From the NCBI RefSeq assembly GCF_014205295.1, contig NZ_JACHNF010000001.1, forward strand, positions 7,192,001-7,256,000: a DNA stretch of 64,000 nt, given 5' to 3'. The notes beneath the pieces were generated by a model. That model saw only the letters and a list, made by a program, of their open reading frames with translations. It was not told the origin of the DNA and ran no database searches. The DNA comes from Kribbella solani (lineage in GTDB: Bacteria; Actinomycetota; Actinomycetes; Propionibacteriales; Kribbellaceae). This document shows, one piece after another, positions 15,706-24,529 of the stretch. How positions within the stretch are numbered: the first letter of the stretch is position 1; every line of letters begins with the position of its first letter. The position numbers were made by a program, and so were the translations under genes.

Positions 15706-16950
15706 ATGAGCAACCTGGGGCGGGACGAAGCCGGCGAGCCGGAGCGGGAGAGCCCGGTCGCCGACAACGAGGTGCCGGCGGGCACCACCGACGACGCCGA
15801 TCCGGGCAAGGCGCGGGAGTTGGATGGGGCGGGGGAGTCGGCGGGCGGTCGGCGGGTTGATACCGGGGTGACCAGGGGGATGGAGATCGCCAGCGCGTGG
15901 TCCTGGCGGTTCCTGGTGATCGTCGCCGCGGTGGTCGTGATCGGGTACACGATGCGGTACCTGTCCGAGGTCGTCGTTCCGGTGACCGTCGGCGTACTCC
16001 TCACTGCGCTGCTGGTGCCGGTCACCAACGGTCTGCAGAAGCTCCGCGTACCTCGCGGTCCCGCTGCCGGGCTCACCGTGATCGCGACCCTGATTGTGAT
16101 CGCCGGCCTGCTGACCCTGGTCGGTACGCAGATCGCCGGCCAGTTCGAGGACCTGTCGAAGCAGGTCGGCGAAGGGGTCCAAAAGCTCCGCGAGATGGCC
16201 CGGATCAACTTCGGGCTGACCGACGCGGACATCACCAACCTGTTCAAGCAGCTGCAGAAACAGTTCACGTCCGGCGGCGCGCTCGGTCAGCAGGCGGCAG
16301 CGGTCGGTACGACGGCGACGCATGTGGTCGCGGGTCTGTTCATCGCGCTGTTCTGCCTGTTCTTCTTCCTGTACCAGGGCGAACAGATCTGGAGATGGCT
16401 GGTCCGGCTGTTCCCGCGCCGGGCTCGCGACAAGGCGGACTCGTCGGGCCGGCGGGCGTGGGTTTCGCTGACCGCGTTCGTCCGGGCCACCGTCATCGTC
16501 GCCGCGGTCGACGCGATCGGTATCTCGCTCGGCGCCGCGATCCTCGGCCTGCCACTGGTCAGCGCGATCGGCATCCTGGTGTTCGTCGGCGCCTTCGTAC
16601 CGGTGGTCGGCGCGCTGGTCAGCGGCGTGGTCGCGGTCCTCGTCGCACTTGTTGCCAAGGGCCCCATCGTGGCGATCGTGATGCTCGCGATCGTGATCGG
16701 CGTACAGCAGCTCGAGGCGCACGTACTGCAGCCGTTCCTGATGGGCCGCGCGGTCAGCGTGCACCCACTGGCGGTGATCCTGGCGATCGCCACCGGCGTC
16801 GTCATCGCGGGCATCGTCGGCGCTCTGGTCGCCGTACCCACCGCCGCCGTCATCAACGCCATCGTCAACCACCTGGCCGGCAACGACCCCGACCCCGACC
16901 CACCAAGACCACTACCGAGGCGCCCCCGCCCCGCCCCAACCGAAGACTGA
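15706..16950 (+). CDS. AI-2E family / PerM-type permease
   Basis: 414 residues from an ATG preceded by GGAGG. An acidic, disordered N-terminus of about 65 residues leads to the family layout: two helices (FLVIVAAVVVIGYTMRYL and TVGVLLTALLVPV), a third helix, a soluble amphipathic region (QFEDLSKQVGEGVQKLREMA), and then five hydrophobic segments including GLFIALFCLFFFLYQG, GIPVVGALVSG-like FVGAFVPVVGALVSGV and QQLEAHVLQPFLMGR. The last is the family signature. Substrates of the family are poorly defined and include ions and signalling molecules. Pro/Arg-rich C-terminal tail. Confidence 0.9.
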   Translation: MSNLGRDEAGEPERESPVADNEVPAGTTDDADPGKARELDGAGESAGGRRVDTGVTRGMEIASAWSWRFLVIVAAVVVIGYTMRYLSEVVVPVTVGVLLTALLVPVTNGLQKLRVPRGPAAGLTVIATLIVIAGLLTLVGTQIAGQFEDLSKQVGEGVQKLREMARINFGLTDADITNLFKQLQKQFTSGGALGQQAAAVGTTATHVVAGLFIALFCLFFFLYQGEQIWRWLVRLFPRRARDKADSSGRRAWVSLTAFVRATVIVAAVDAIGISLGAAILGLPLVSAIGILVFVGAFVPVVGALVSGVVAVLVALVAKGPIVAIVMLAIVIGVQQLEAHVLQPFLMGRAVSVHPLAVILAIATGVVIAGIVGALVAVPTAAVINAIVNHLAGNDPDPDPPRPLPRRPRPAPTED

Positions 16951-16998
16951 ACCGACAACGCCGACCGTCGCCTCCCACTTCGGTGTGAGGCAACGAAA

Positions 16999-17028
16999 AA
17001 CGCCGCCGGGTATCTGCCCGGCGGCGTT
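16999..17028. terminator. Bidirectional terminator
   Basis: Twelve-base arms (AACGCCGCCGGG and CCCGGCGGCGTT) close a six-base loop TATCTG. Runs of A before and T after make it a good intrinsic terminator on either strand, between the PerM-type gene (16950) and B2 (17043). Confidence 0.9.
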
Positions 17029-17042
17029 CTTCTCGGTCAGCG

Positions 17043-18155
17043 TCAGCGCCCGCCGATCCCCTTGTTGTCGTTCCCCTTGGTGAGATTGACCGGGCTCTGG
17101 GTGTTCTCTCCGGTCCCCTGCGCCGGCGGCTGCCCGGCAATCGCCTGCGGCGAAGCGACTCCACCGAGCGCGGCGAGAGCGGCCCGCTCGCCGTCGCCGG
17201 AACGCTGCTGCTCCTGGCTGGTGGTGACGACCCCTTCGAGCGCCTGGCCGGTGGCCGCCTCCCTGGTGGCCGGCTCGGCCGTGGCCGCCGTCTGGTGGAC
17301 ATTGCTCCAGTGCGCGCTGAGCTGGTTCACGTCCCGCGTAGGTGCACCCTTCAACGCCGGATCGGCGCCGGCGTTCTTCAGCGCCGCCATCGTTGCCCGG
17401 GCACCTTCGGCGATGATCGATCCCCGGGTCTTCTGTACCTGGCCCCAGCGGCTGGCGCGGTCGGCCACGTTCCGGCCGGCTTCGGCTACCCGCTGGCCAC
17501 CCGCCACGGCCGCGTCCGCCGTGGCGCGAGCACCCTGCTGGACTGCCTGCCCGGCGACCTGCGCGCCATCCACCGTGGCGTCCCAGCCGGCCCGGGCCAC
17601 GTCGGCGGTCGCCTGGCCGAACTCGGTGGCGCGGTCACGCGCGACCTGGGCGCCCTGCTGGATAGCCTGTCCGGCAGCTTGCGCACCCTGAACGACCGAG
17701 TCCCGGGTGTTGAGGGCGATGTCGGAGGCCGCCTGGCCGAACTCGGTGGCGCGGTCACGCACGGCCTGGGCGCCCTGCTGGATGGCTTGTCCGACTGCCT
17801 CCCGGCCCGCCTGGACCCGCCCGGCCACCTCCTGGCCGAACTCGGTGGCGCGGTCGGCCACGTTCTCGCCGAACTGCCGGGCCTGGCTCGCCAGCTGGAC
17901 CGCACCTTCGCTCAGTCGCTGCGCGGTGTGGGTGTACACCGCCTGCACGCGACCGGTGGCCTCCCTGATCTTGTTGTTCAACCGGGTCTTCAAACTCGGC
18001 TTACTCGCCTTGGCGATCATCTTGTCGATGATTTCTCTGTCCGCGGAGGCGATTGCCACCACGTTGCCCCATTGCTGGTCATTCAGCTGGCCAAAGCGGT
18101 CCATCGCAACGTCCCAGTTGCGGCCGGGCTGCGGGCCCTCGGTGGGTTGCGTCAT
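17043..18155 (-). CDS. Ala/Gln-rich helical repeat protein, partner B2 of cassette 2
   Basis: 370 residues, not a known family. The N-terminal 60 residues look globular (NWDVAMDRFGQLNDQQWGNV, then ADREIIDKMIAKA). Residues about 75-245 are amphipathic Ala-rich repeats of 11-residue character, with RATEFGQ four times and AIQQGAQ three times, as in LEA or apolipoprotein-like helices. The C-terminus is disordered. No signal peptide. It starts 11 bp after the A2 stop, and TAGGAG again combines A2's stop and B2's ribosome site. It shares the operon position of B1 and B3 but no clear sequence similarity. Confidence 0.8.
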   Translation of the reverse strand: MTQPTEGPQPGRNWDVAMDRFGQLNDQQWGNVVAIASADREIIDKMIAKASKPSLKTRLNNKIREATGRVQAVYTHTAQRLSEGAVQLASQARQFGENVADRATEFGQEVAGRVQAGREAVGQAIQQGAQAVRDRATEFGQAASDIALNTRDSVVQGAQAAGQAIQQGAQVARDRATEFGQATADVARAGWDATVDGAQVAGQAVQQGARATADAAVAGGQRVAEAGRNVADRASRWGQVQKTRGSIIAEGARATMAALKNAGADPALKGAPTRDVNQLSAHWSNVHQTAATAEPATREAATGQALEGVVTTSQEQQRSGDGERAALAALGGVASPQAIAGQPPAQGTGENTQSPVNLTKGNDNKGIGGR

Positions 18156-18166
18156 TTCTCGGGCTC

Positions 18167-18748
18167 CTAGTCGATGTAGACCGCGTAGGTGACGCCCACC
18201 GCATCAGTCAACGGCGCCTGCGTCGGCTTGTTGCTGAACAAGTGGAACTGGGCACCGGGGCGGACCCAGACGGCCAGGTGGCGGCGGTCGGCGCCGGCGC
18301 CTGGCATCCACTCGTCGAGGAAGGTGGGACTGCTGTCGTCACCCACGTAGTCCGGCCGGCCGAGGTGCTTCTGGGCCAGCTCGAGCATGGTCGGCCAGTT
18401 CTGGTCGAGCCCGGCTTCGGCGGCCGGGATGTCGTCCGGGCCGATGTCGTACGCCGACCAGCCGCTGTTGCGGGCGTCGGCGAAGGCCAGCCCGGGGAAC
18501 ACGACGATGGTGCTGCCGCGCTTGGTGGTGAAGCCCCACGACGCGAGCACGTCGTCGATCTTCTCGCCCTGGTTCAGTGGCCAGGGCTTCCAGTCGGTCG
18601 CGGACGTGACGCGCTGCACGATCGCGCGCACCACCGCGGGGCCGGTCTGGTCGTTGTCCGGTCCCGCGATCGGCTTCCAGTCGCTGATTCCGGCCAGATC
18701 GGCGATCGCCAGATCATCCTCGTCGAGCGGCCTGTCCTGCGTCTTCAT
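18167..18748 (-). CDS. Conserved protein A2, second member of the A family
   Basis: 193 residues, the same length as A1 and aligned to it end to end. It differs by conservative changes such as KPWPLNQGEKIDD for APWPLDPGEVIDD and YVGDDSSPTFLDEW for YIGDSGSPTFADEW. All shared blocks listed for A1 are present, ending VGVTYAVYID. The start follows GGAAGGA and the first codons are the same as in A1 at the DNA level. B2 follows in the same coupled arrangement. The 189 bp upstream (18749-18937) hold no gene and should contain the promoter; no clear -10 box is seen. Confidence 0.85.
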   Translation of the reverse strand: MKTQDRPLDEDDLAIADLAGISDWKPIAGPDNDQTGPAVVRAIVQRVTSATDWKPWPLNQGEKIDDVLASWGFTTKRGSTIVVFPGLAFADARNSGWSAYDIGPDDIPAAEAGLDQNWPTMLELAQKHLGRPDYVGDDSSPTFLDEWMPGAGADRRHLAVWVRPGAQFHLFSNKPTQAPLTDAVGVTYAVYID

Positions 18749-18937
18749 TCGGCCTTGTTCCTTCCATCGGTGCTCAAGCCGTTATCGGTAAAGGTACGGC
18801 GTTTCAGGGCCAAGCCCCGGGGCGGAGGCCGGTCTGTGGACAACCCGCTGAACCAGAAAACGAAGGCGTTCCCGGTCTGGTCCGGACAGGTGATCGGGTC
18901 GTGAGCGGCGCGAACCGATCGGTGCTGCTGCGGTGGT

Positions 18938-19246
18938 TCAGCTGAGCCCGTGACCCCGGCCGGTGGAACGGTTCGGCTGGCTGCCGGGCTTGTCGCGTTC
19001 GCCGGCCGAGGTGCCGGGACGGGACTGCCCCGGTGTCACCGGCGGCAAGGTCGCCGCGTCGCGTGCCTGCGTCAGGTCCGGCGACAGCCGCGGGGACGGC
19101 GCGTCGTCGCCCAGGCGCGCGTACGCCGCCTGGGTGAGCGCCTGGTCCGAGACACTGCTGTTCTCGGGGCCGGTGCCGGGTGGACTGCCCGAGTTGGCCA
19201 GGCCGTCACGACGCTCCTCGCGGGCTCTGTGAATTGCTGTTCTCAT
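18938..19246 (-). CDS. Small disordered protein, partner B3 of cassette 3
   Basis: 102 residues rich in Gly, Ser, Pro, Arg and Asp, with one possible helix (SSVSDQALTQAAYARLGDD near residues 30-48). No known domain, signal peptide or membrane segment. Its ATG overlaps the A3 stop as ATGA, with AGGAGG just upstream, so expression depends on A3. By position it is the third B partner, but it is far shorter than B1 and B2 and might be a degraded or minimal version. Confidence 0.6.
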   Translation of the reverse strand: MRTAIHRAREERRDGLANSGSPPGTGPENSSVSDQALTQAAYARLGDDAPSPRLSPDLTQARDAATLPPVTPGQSRPGTSAGERDKPGSQPNRSTGRGHGLS

Positions 19247-19836
19247 GTCCCCTCCTCTTCGAGGTAGACCACATAGTTAATACCTACCGACGTCGTCAAC
19301 GGCTTGCGGCGCGGCTTGTTGCTGTACAGATGGATCTCCGCACCGGGCGGTGTCCAAACGGCGAGATGGCGGCGATCGAGACCGGCTCCCGGTGCCCAGT
19401 CGTCGTCGAATCCGGCCTTGCTGTCTACTCCGACGTACGAAGGCTGTCCCCAGTGCCGGCAAGCGAGGCTGAATTTTTCCGGCCAGTGTTCGTCGAGTCC
19501 GGCCGCGACCTCGTCGATGTCCCACGGCTCGATCGCGAACGCCACCCAGCCGCTGAAGGGGCTGTGCGGAAGGACCTGGTCGTCGTACACGGCGAGCTCG
19601 GTGTTCCGGCGGGTCAGGAAGCCCCAGCCGTCGAGCTGGTCGTCGATCACCGTCTTGCGGTTGATCGGCCACGGCTTCCAGTTGGTCGCGGACTTGACCC
19701 TGCGGATCAGTCGCCGGACCGGTACCGGCCCGGTGGCGCCCGTGTGCGGCCCGCCGAGGCGCCGCCAGTCGCGGACGTCGGCGAGGTCCGCCATCGCCCG
19801 GTCGTCGTCGTCCAGCGGTCGATCCAGTGTCTTCAT
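19243..19836 (-). CDS. Conserved protein A3, divergent third member of the A family
   Basis: 197 residues. It keeps MKTLDRPLDDDD, ADLADVRDW, SATNWKPWPINR, VIDD, GWGFLTRRNT, GLDEHWPEKF, HWGQPSYVG, DRRHLAVWTPPGAEIHLYS and LTTSVGINYVVYL. It has lost the YDIGPDDI block (AFAIEPWDI instead) and has a different C-terminal tail, LEEEGT. It is more distant than A1 and A2 are from each other. The tail residues come from the region recruited as B3's ribosome site. Confidence 0.82.
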   Translation of the reverse strand: MKTLDRPLDDDDRAMADLADVRDWRRLGGPHTGATGPVPVRRLIRRVKSATNWKPWPINRKTVIDDQLDGWGFLTRRNTELAVYDDQVLPHSPFSGWVAFAIEPWDIDEVAAGLDEHWPEKFSLACRHWGQPSYVGVDSKAGFDDDWAPGAGLDRRHLAVWTPPGAEIHLYSNKPRRKPLTTSVGINYVVYLEEEGT

Positions 19837-19925
19837 CCCTGCGGCTGCCCCTGTCGCTCCGGTTCCTGACGAAACTATGACCCCGGCGGGGTCACGCGGA
19901 TGGTCGTCCGGTGTACAGCAGACGA

Positions 19926-19958
19926 ACAGCCGTCCTGGAAGCTTCCCAGGACGGCTGT
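19926..19958. terminator. Hairpin downstream of the MFS gene
   Basis: Arms of 13 bases (ACAGCCGTCCTGG and CCAGGACGGCTGT) with a seven-base loop, 114 bp past the stop of the minus-strand MFS gene and 90 bp before A3. Likely ends the MarR-MFS transcript. The rest of 19837-20071 holds only the repeats below. Confidence 0.65.
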
Positions 19959-20016
19959 CGGGTTGGTCAACCGCCGTTTGGTCTCAGTGCGGTATCGGTG
20001 CTCCGGTGCCGGTCCG

Positions 20017-20063
20017 GATCCGCACTGGACCAGTGCCGGATCCGTATCGGACCAGTGCGGATC
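20017..20063. repeat. Nested inverted repeats at the 3' side of the MFS gene
   Basis: GATCCGCACTGG at 20017-20028 pairs both with the adjacent CCAGTGC (a 15-base palindrome, 20022-20036) and with a second copy, CCAGTGCGGATC, ending at 20063. Alternative hairpins are possible. The GCACTG core also matches the last codon and stop of the gene (CACTGATC). Confidence 0.5.
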
Positions 20064-20071
20064 AGGGCCGA

Positions 20072-21685
20072 TCAGTGCATGGCAGCCGCTGCCGAGGACT
20101 CCAGCGAGTCCTCGCCCTCGGCCTTCGGGCCGTCGTTGCGGCCGGCCAGCCGCTGCTCCGGGGTGATGATCGCGATGATCAGCGCGATCGCCAGGAACGG
20201 CAGGGAAACCAGGAACACGTCGCCCATCGCGTCGACCAGGCCGTGCAGCGCCCAGCCCTTCATCGGCTGCTGCAGAGCGTGCAGTGCCTGCACGCTGTTC
20301 GCCGCCTTGGCCAGCTGGTCGACCATGCCCTGCGCGGCCTGGGGGACCAGGTCGGTCAGGTGACTGGTCAGCCGGCTGGTCAGCACCGCGCCGTACACGG
20401 CCGTGCCGATCGCGCCACCCATCGAGCGGAAGAAGGTCATCGTCGAGGTCGCGCTGCCCATGTGCTGCCGGGGCACGCTGTTCTGCGCGGCGGTGACGGT
20501 GATCTGCATCGACAGGCCCAGCCCGGCGCCCATCACGAACATATAGATCGCCAGCTGCCAGTACGGAGTGGAGAGGCTCAGCGTGGACAGCATCACCATC
20601 GCCGCGCCGACCGCGACCGCGGAGATGATCGGGTAGATCTTGTACCGGCCGGTCTTGCTCATCAGCTGGCCGCTCGGGATCGACGCGGAGAAGATACCGA
20701 CGATCATCGGCAGCAGCGCCAGGCCGGACCGGGTCGGCGACATGTCCTTGACGGCCTGCAGGTACAGCGGCAGGAAGATCAGCGCGCCGAACATCGCGAA
20801 ACCGAGCAGGAACGCGTACCCGGCGTACCCGGAGAAGATCCGGCCCTTGAACAGGTCCATCGGGATGATCGGCTCGGCGACCTTGAGCTCGACGAAGACG
20901 AACACGACCGCCAGTACGACCGAGGCGCCGAGCAGCGCCAGCGTGGTACCGGTGCCCCAGCCGTTGGTCGGGCCGCTCCAGGAGACGGCCAGCAGCAGCG
21001 AGGTGACCGCGGCGGCCACGGTGGCGGCGCCGAGGTAGTCGATCTTGTGCGAGCGCTTCACGTGCGGCAGCTTCAGCACGGCGCCGACGATGCCGAGGGC
21101 AACCAGGCCGATCGGCAGGTTGATCCAGAAGATCCAGCGCCAGCCCGGACCGTCGGTGAGCAGACCGCCGAGCAGCGGGCCGGCCACCGAGGACAGACCG
21201 AAGACGGCACCGAAGTACCCCATGTACTTACCGCGCTCGCGCGGCGGGATCACGTCGCCGATGGTGGCGAACGCGAGCGACATCAGACCACCGGCACCAA
21301 GACCCTGGACGGCCCGGAAGCCGATCAGCATCTCGATGTTCTGCGACAGCGCGGCCAGTACGGAACCGGCCAGGAAGGTGACGATCGCCGCGATGAACAG
21401 CGGGCGGCGGCCGTACAGGTCGGACACCTTGCCCCAGAGCGGGGTCGAGGCGGTCGAGGTCAGCAGGTACGCGGTGACCACCCAGGACAGCTTGTCCAGG
21501 CTGTTGAACTCGCTGACGATCCGGGGGAGTGCGGTACCCACGATGCTCTGGTCCAGGGCGGCCAGGAACATGCCGGCCATCAGTCCGCCGAGGACGACCA
21601 TGATCTGCTTGTGGGACAGGTAGTTGGGACCGCCGTCCGGAGTCGGTGAGGCGCCGCCGGCGGTAGCGGGCTCTGTGGTGCTCAT
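20072..21685 (-). CDS. MFS drug exporter, DHA2 (EmrB/QacA, 14-helix) type
   Basis: 537 residues with about 14 membrane segments. The N-terminal half carries motif C-like LDQSIVGTALPRIV and motif A GKVSDLYGRRP after helix 2, both markers of drug:proton antiporters. ATIGDVIPPRERGKYMG is also typical. It is encoded after a MarR-type gene with an ATGA overlap (21682-21685), so the two form one operon, and the regulator probably governs export of a toxic compound. A disordered C-terminal tail of about 25 residues ends at 20072. Confidence 0.93.
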   Translation of the reverse strand: MSTTEPATAGGASPTPDGGPNYLSHKQIMVVLGGLMAGMFLAALDQSIVGTALPRIVSEFNSLDKLSWVVTAYLLTSTASTPLWGKVSDLYGRRPLFIAAIVTFLAGSVLAALSQNIEMLIGFRAVQGLGAGGLMSLAFATIGDVIPPRERGKYMGYFGAVFGLSSVAGPLLGGLLTDGPGWRWIFWINLPIGLVALGIVGAVLKLPHVKRSHKIDYLGAATVAAAVTSLLLAVSWSGPTNGWGTGTTLALLGASVVLAVVFVFVELKVAEPIIPMDLFKGRIFSGYAGYAFLLGFAMFGALIFLPLYLQAVKDMSPTRSGLALLPMIVGIFSASIPSGQLMSKTGRYKIYPIISAVAVGAAMVMLSTLSLSTPYWQLAIYMFVMGAGLGLSMQITVTAAQNSVPRQHMGSATSTMTFFRSMGGAIGTAVYGAVLTSRLTSHLTDLVPQAAQGMVDQLAKAANSVQALHALQQPMKGWALHGLVDAMGDVFLVSLPFLAIALIIAIITPEQRLAGRNDGPKAEGEDSLESSAAAAMH

Positions 21686-22290
21686 CTGGTGCTCTCCAGG
21701 TTCTTGTCGGTGTTCGCACGGGCGGCGGAGTCGCCGTCGTCCGTGGCTTCGTCGAGGTCGTCGGGGCGCTCTGCCGGAGCGGACTTGTGCAGCCGCGGTG
21801 CTACCGCGGCCCAGCCCTTGTCGGCCCAGGCGGCGCTGGTGGGAGCTTCGGTGAGGGCGGCGACGCCGTCCGCGAAGCGGGTCATCAGCCGCTCGAAGGT
21901 CTGCACGTCCTGCTCGGACCAGCCCTCCATCGCGGCACTGAGCAGCTCCATCCGGTGCCGGGCGCCGGCCTCCCACTGCTCCACGCCCTGCTCGGTCAGC
22001 TCGACCCGGAAGGCGCGGCCGTCGTCGGGGTCGGGGGAGCGGCGGACCAGGCCGAGCTGCTCCAGCGACCGGACGTGCCGGCTCGTGGTCGAGGCGTCGA
22101 GCTCCAGTCGCGCGGCCAGATCGGACAGTCGCAGTGCGCCGTTGCACCGCAGCGCGAACAGCACGATGTGCGCGCTGTGGTCGATCGTGTCGCCGGGCTG
22201 CTTGGCCTTGAGCCGGCGACCGACCCGGGTGAACGCGTGCATGACGCCCTCGATGGGCGTGCGCGGAGAGTACGCGTCGTTTACTTGCAT
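21682..22290 (-). CDS. MarR-family transcriptional regulator
   Basis: 202 residues. The winged helix is seen as ALRLSDLAARLELDASTTSRHVRSLEQLGLVRRSPDPDDGRAF, with the wing at DPDDGR. The C-terminal extension of about 70 residues is longer than usual and ends in a charged tail. The start at 22290 lies inside a set of overlapping palindromes, fitting autorepression. Its stop overlaps the MFS start by four bases. A longer frame to 22359 would start upstream of the operator and is not preferred. Confidence 0.9.
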   Translation of the reverse strand: MQVNDAYSPRTPIEGVMHAFTRVGRRLKAKQPGDTIDHSAHIVLFALRCNGALRLSDLAARLELDASTTSRHVRSLEQLGLVRRSPDPDDGRAFRVELTEQGVEQWEAGARHRMELLSAAMEGWSEQDVQTFERLMTRFADGVAALTEAPTSAAWADKGWAAVAPRLHKSAPAERPDDLDEATDDGDSAARANTDKNLESTR

Positions 22291-22326
22291 GCTGCAAGCA
22301 TATACATGCTTGCGTGATACACGCAA
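22285..22326. promoter_or_regulatory. MarR operator cluster at the marR start
   Basis: Three palindromes overlap: TTGCATGCTGCAA (22285-22297), GCAAGCAT-N4-ATGCTTGC (22294-22313) and TTGCGTG-N3-CACGCAA (22310-22326). All share TTGC/GCAA half sites. Binding here would block both promoter and start codon. Confidence 0.75.
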
Positions 22327-22444
22327 ATGAGTTTCCAAGGTGTTCAACTGAGCCGCCACTTATTTGCTCTCGGTCGCCGAGTGGTTACTGTCCGCAGCGG
22401 AGGAGAATCTCTCCCGTGCATGCGACGGTGGAAGGAGAGGTTTT

Positions 22445-23218
22445 GTGACGCGGGTAGCGGTGGTGACCGGTGGTGGGTCAGGGCTGGGACGGGAGATGGC
22501 GCTAGCGCTGGCGGGCGCCGGATTCCTGGTGTGGGTGACCGGCCGAACCGAGGACAAGCTGAAGGAAACCGCCGCGGCGGCGGGAGAGGTAAGGAGCGAG
22601 GCGGCTGGGGGTGGGGCCGGCGGCGCTGGTGGGCGGGTGCGGTGGGCGGTTCTGGATGTGGGGGACGGGGGTGCGGTGCGGGAGTTCTTCGGCGGGCTGG
22701 AGCGGGTCGATGTGTTGGTCAACAACGCCGGTACGGGGGCGCCGGCCGCGGCGGTGCAGGACGTTGCCGAGGCGGACTGGCGGCGGGTGGTGGACACGAA
22801 CCTGACCGGATCGTTCCTGTGCGCGCAGGCGGCGTTCGACCTGATGTTGCGGCAGGACCCGAAGGGTGGGCGGATCATCAACAACGGGTCCATCTCGGCG
22901 CACGTACCGCGGCCGCGGGGGATCGCGTACACGGCCAGCAAGCACGCGATCTCCGGTCTGACCAAAGGACTGGAGCTGGAAGGGCGGCCGCACGGGATCA
23001 CCGCGTGCCAGATCGACATCGGCAACGCCGCGACCGCGATGACCGAACGGATGGAGCAGGGCGTACTCCAGCCGGACGGATCGATTGCGGCCGAACCGAC
23101 CTTCGACCCGAAGATCGTGGCGGACTTCGTCGTCCGGATCGCCCAGCTCCCGACCACGGTCGCCGTACCGAACCTGACCGTGATGGCAGCCGGCATGCCG
23201 TACGCCGGCCGCGGCTGA
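22445..23218 (+). CDS. Short-chain dehydrogenase/reductase (SDR)
   Basis: 257 residues from a GTG preceded by AAGGAGAGG. Classical SDR: cofactor motif TGGGSGLG near residue 10, VLVNNAGTG near 90, an IINNGSIS strand supplying the catalytic Ser, and YTASKHA with the Tyr and Lys near residues 155-159. TGRTED at the end of the second strand, with Arg after Gly, suggests NADP preference. The substrate is unknown. It runs opposite to the amidohydrolase that follows, which ends 30 bp away. Confidence 0.92.
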   Translation: MTRVAVVTGGGSGLGREMALALAGAGFLVWVTGRTEDKLKETAAAAGEVRSEAAGGGAGGAGGRVRWAVLDVGDGGAVREFFGGLERVDVLVNNAGTGAPAAAVQDVAEADWRRVVDTNLTGSFLCAQAAFDLMLRQDPKGGRIINNGSISAHVPRPRGIAYTASKHAISGLTKGLELEGRPHGITACQIDIGNAATAMTERMEQGVLQPDGSIAAEPTFDPKIVADFVVRIAQLPTTVAVPNLTVMAAGMPYAGRG

Positions 23219-23248
23219 CCGTCGCTCTTACCTCACCGCCGCACGACG

Positions 23249-24511
23249 TCAGTCGGCAGGGAGGTCCGGCCACAGCTCCTTAAGTGCAGCGATGATCCGC
23301 GCGGTTGTCTGGCCCATGAACTGGACTCCGGCCAACTCGGTGTCACTGCCGGCGTACTGCTCCGGCACGACCACGTCCCCACCAACCCAAGTACGCCGCA
23401 CCCGCTGCGTCGCGCTGATGTCGTCCAGCGGGTCACCGTCCACCATCAGCAGATCAGCACGCGTACCAGCAACCAGCCGGCCGCGGTCAGTCAGTTTGAA
23501 CGCGTCAGCGGGCGCACTGGTCGCGGCCACGAGCGCCTCGGCCGGAGTGAGCCCAGCACGCACCAGATGTTCCAGCTCCCGGTGTAGTGACGCTCCGAAG
23601 ACCATGCCGGGGTTCGGAGCGTCCGTCCCAGCCAGTACGGGCACGCCGGCTCGTAGCAGCGCCAGTGTGTTCGCCCTCGCCGCGGCACCGTCCGGCGGCT
23701 GCGGTGGCATCCACCGGCGAGACTGCTCGTTCAGTACCCGCCTCCACCTCGCAGGCATCCGTTGCATCAGCTCAGGCGCGTCCTGCAAGGGCAGTCGCCC
23801 GGACGGACAGGTGTACCCGTCGACGATGTCCAGAGTGGCGATCACCGCAGTACTACTACTGGCGACCGCCTCGATGTCCTGCGGCGACATGAGATCAGAC
23901 GGTGCATGCGCGAGTACGTCAGCGCCGCACTCGACCACCTTGACCGCACTCGCCGCGGTCGACACATGTGCGACAACAGTCAGCCCGCAGTCGTGAGCCG
24001 CGTCGACCAGTGCTCGCAGCGTGGCCTCGTCCAGTGTGGGGATGTCCATCCCCGCGCCAGACCCGTCGTCGTAGATCAGCTTGAGGTGGTCAGCTCCCTC
24101 CGCGATGCGATCGGCGACGAACTGCTTGGCATCCGCCGGACCGGTGACGTACGGGATCGGTGGGAACGCGATCGTCGGGTGACCGCCTGGAACGGTCGCG
24201 CCGATGCTGGACGTGAAGAACGACGAGCGCGGAGTCTCCTGTTCGATCACCTCGGGCATGCAGAACTGGTCGAACTGCGTGGTCACACCGAAGGTCGCCG
24301 CGAGCTGCGTACAGCCAGGGATGAGGTGAACATGCGAATCGATCAGTCCGGGCAGCAGGGTGGTTCCGGAGCCGTCGATCACCGTGTCGCCCGGTTGGAC
24401 GAGGTCCGGCCCGCCAACAGCAGCGATGCGACCGTCCGCGACCCGTAGACAGCCCTGTGGGAGTACGGCGCCTCGGTCGATCAGCTGGGTGTGCAGGATG
24501 GTGAATGACAT
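23249..24511 (-). CDS. Amidohydrolase (imidazolonepropionase / prolidase-like)
   Basis: 420 residues. The metal-dependent amidohydrolase pattern is complete: LLPGLIDSHVHLIPG with the two His ligands near residue 60, DHLKLIYDDG with the Lys likely carboxylated, VVAHVSTA and DVLAHAP as the third and fourth His, and VLAGTDAPN with the catalytic Asp near residue 310, followed by the GRLVAGTRADLLMVDGDP end. Members hydrolyse cyclic amides or dipeptides; the substrate cannot be told. It is divergent from the MerR-like regulator, and a dyad sits between (24530-24542). Confidence 0.9.
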   Translation of the reverse strand: MSFTILHTQLIDRGAVLPQGCLRVADGRIAAVGGPDLVQPGDTVIDGSGTTLLPGLIDSHVHLIPGCTQLAATFGVTTQFDQFCMPEVIEQETPRSSFFTSSIGATVPGGHPTIAFPPIPYVTGPADAKQFVADRIAEGADHLKLIYDDGSGAGMDIPTLDEATLRALVDAAHDCGLTVVAHVSTAASAVKVVECGADVLAHAPSDLMSPQDIEAVASSSTAVIATLDIVDGYTCPSGRLPLQDAPELMQRMPARWRRVLNEQSRRWMPPQPPDGAAARANTLALLRAGVPVLAGTDAPNPGMVFGASLHRELEHLVRAGLTPAEALVAATSAPADAFKLTDRGRLVAGTRADLLMVDGDPLDDISATQRVRRTWVGGDVVVPEQYAGSDTELAGVQFMGQTTARIIAALKELWPDLPAD

Positions 24512-24529
24512 GCCGTGGACGCTAGGGGG

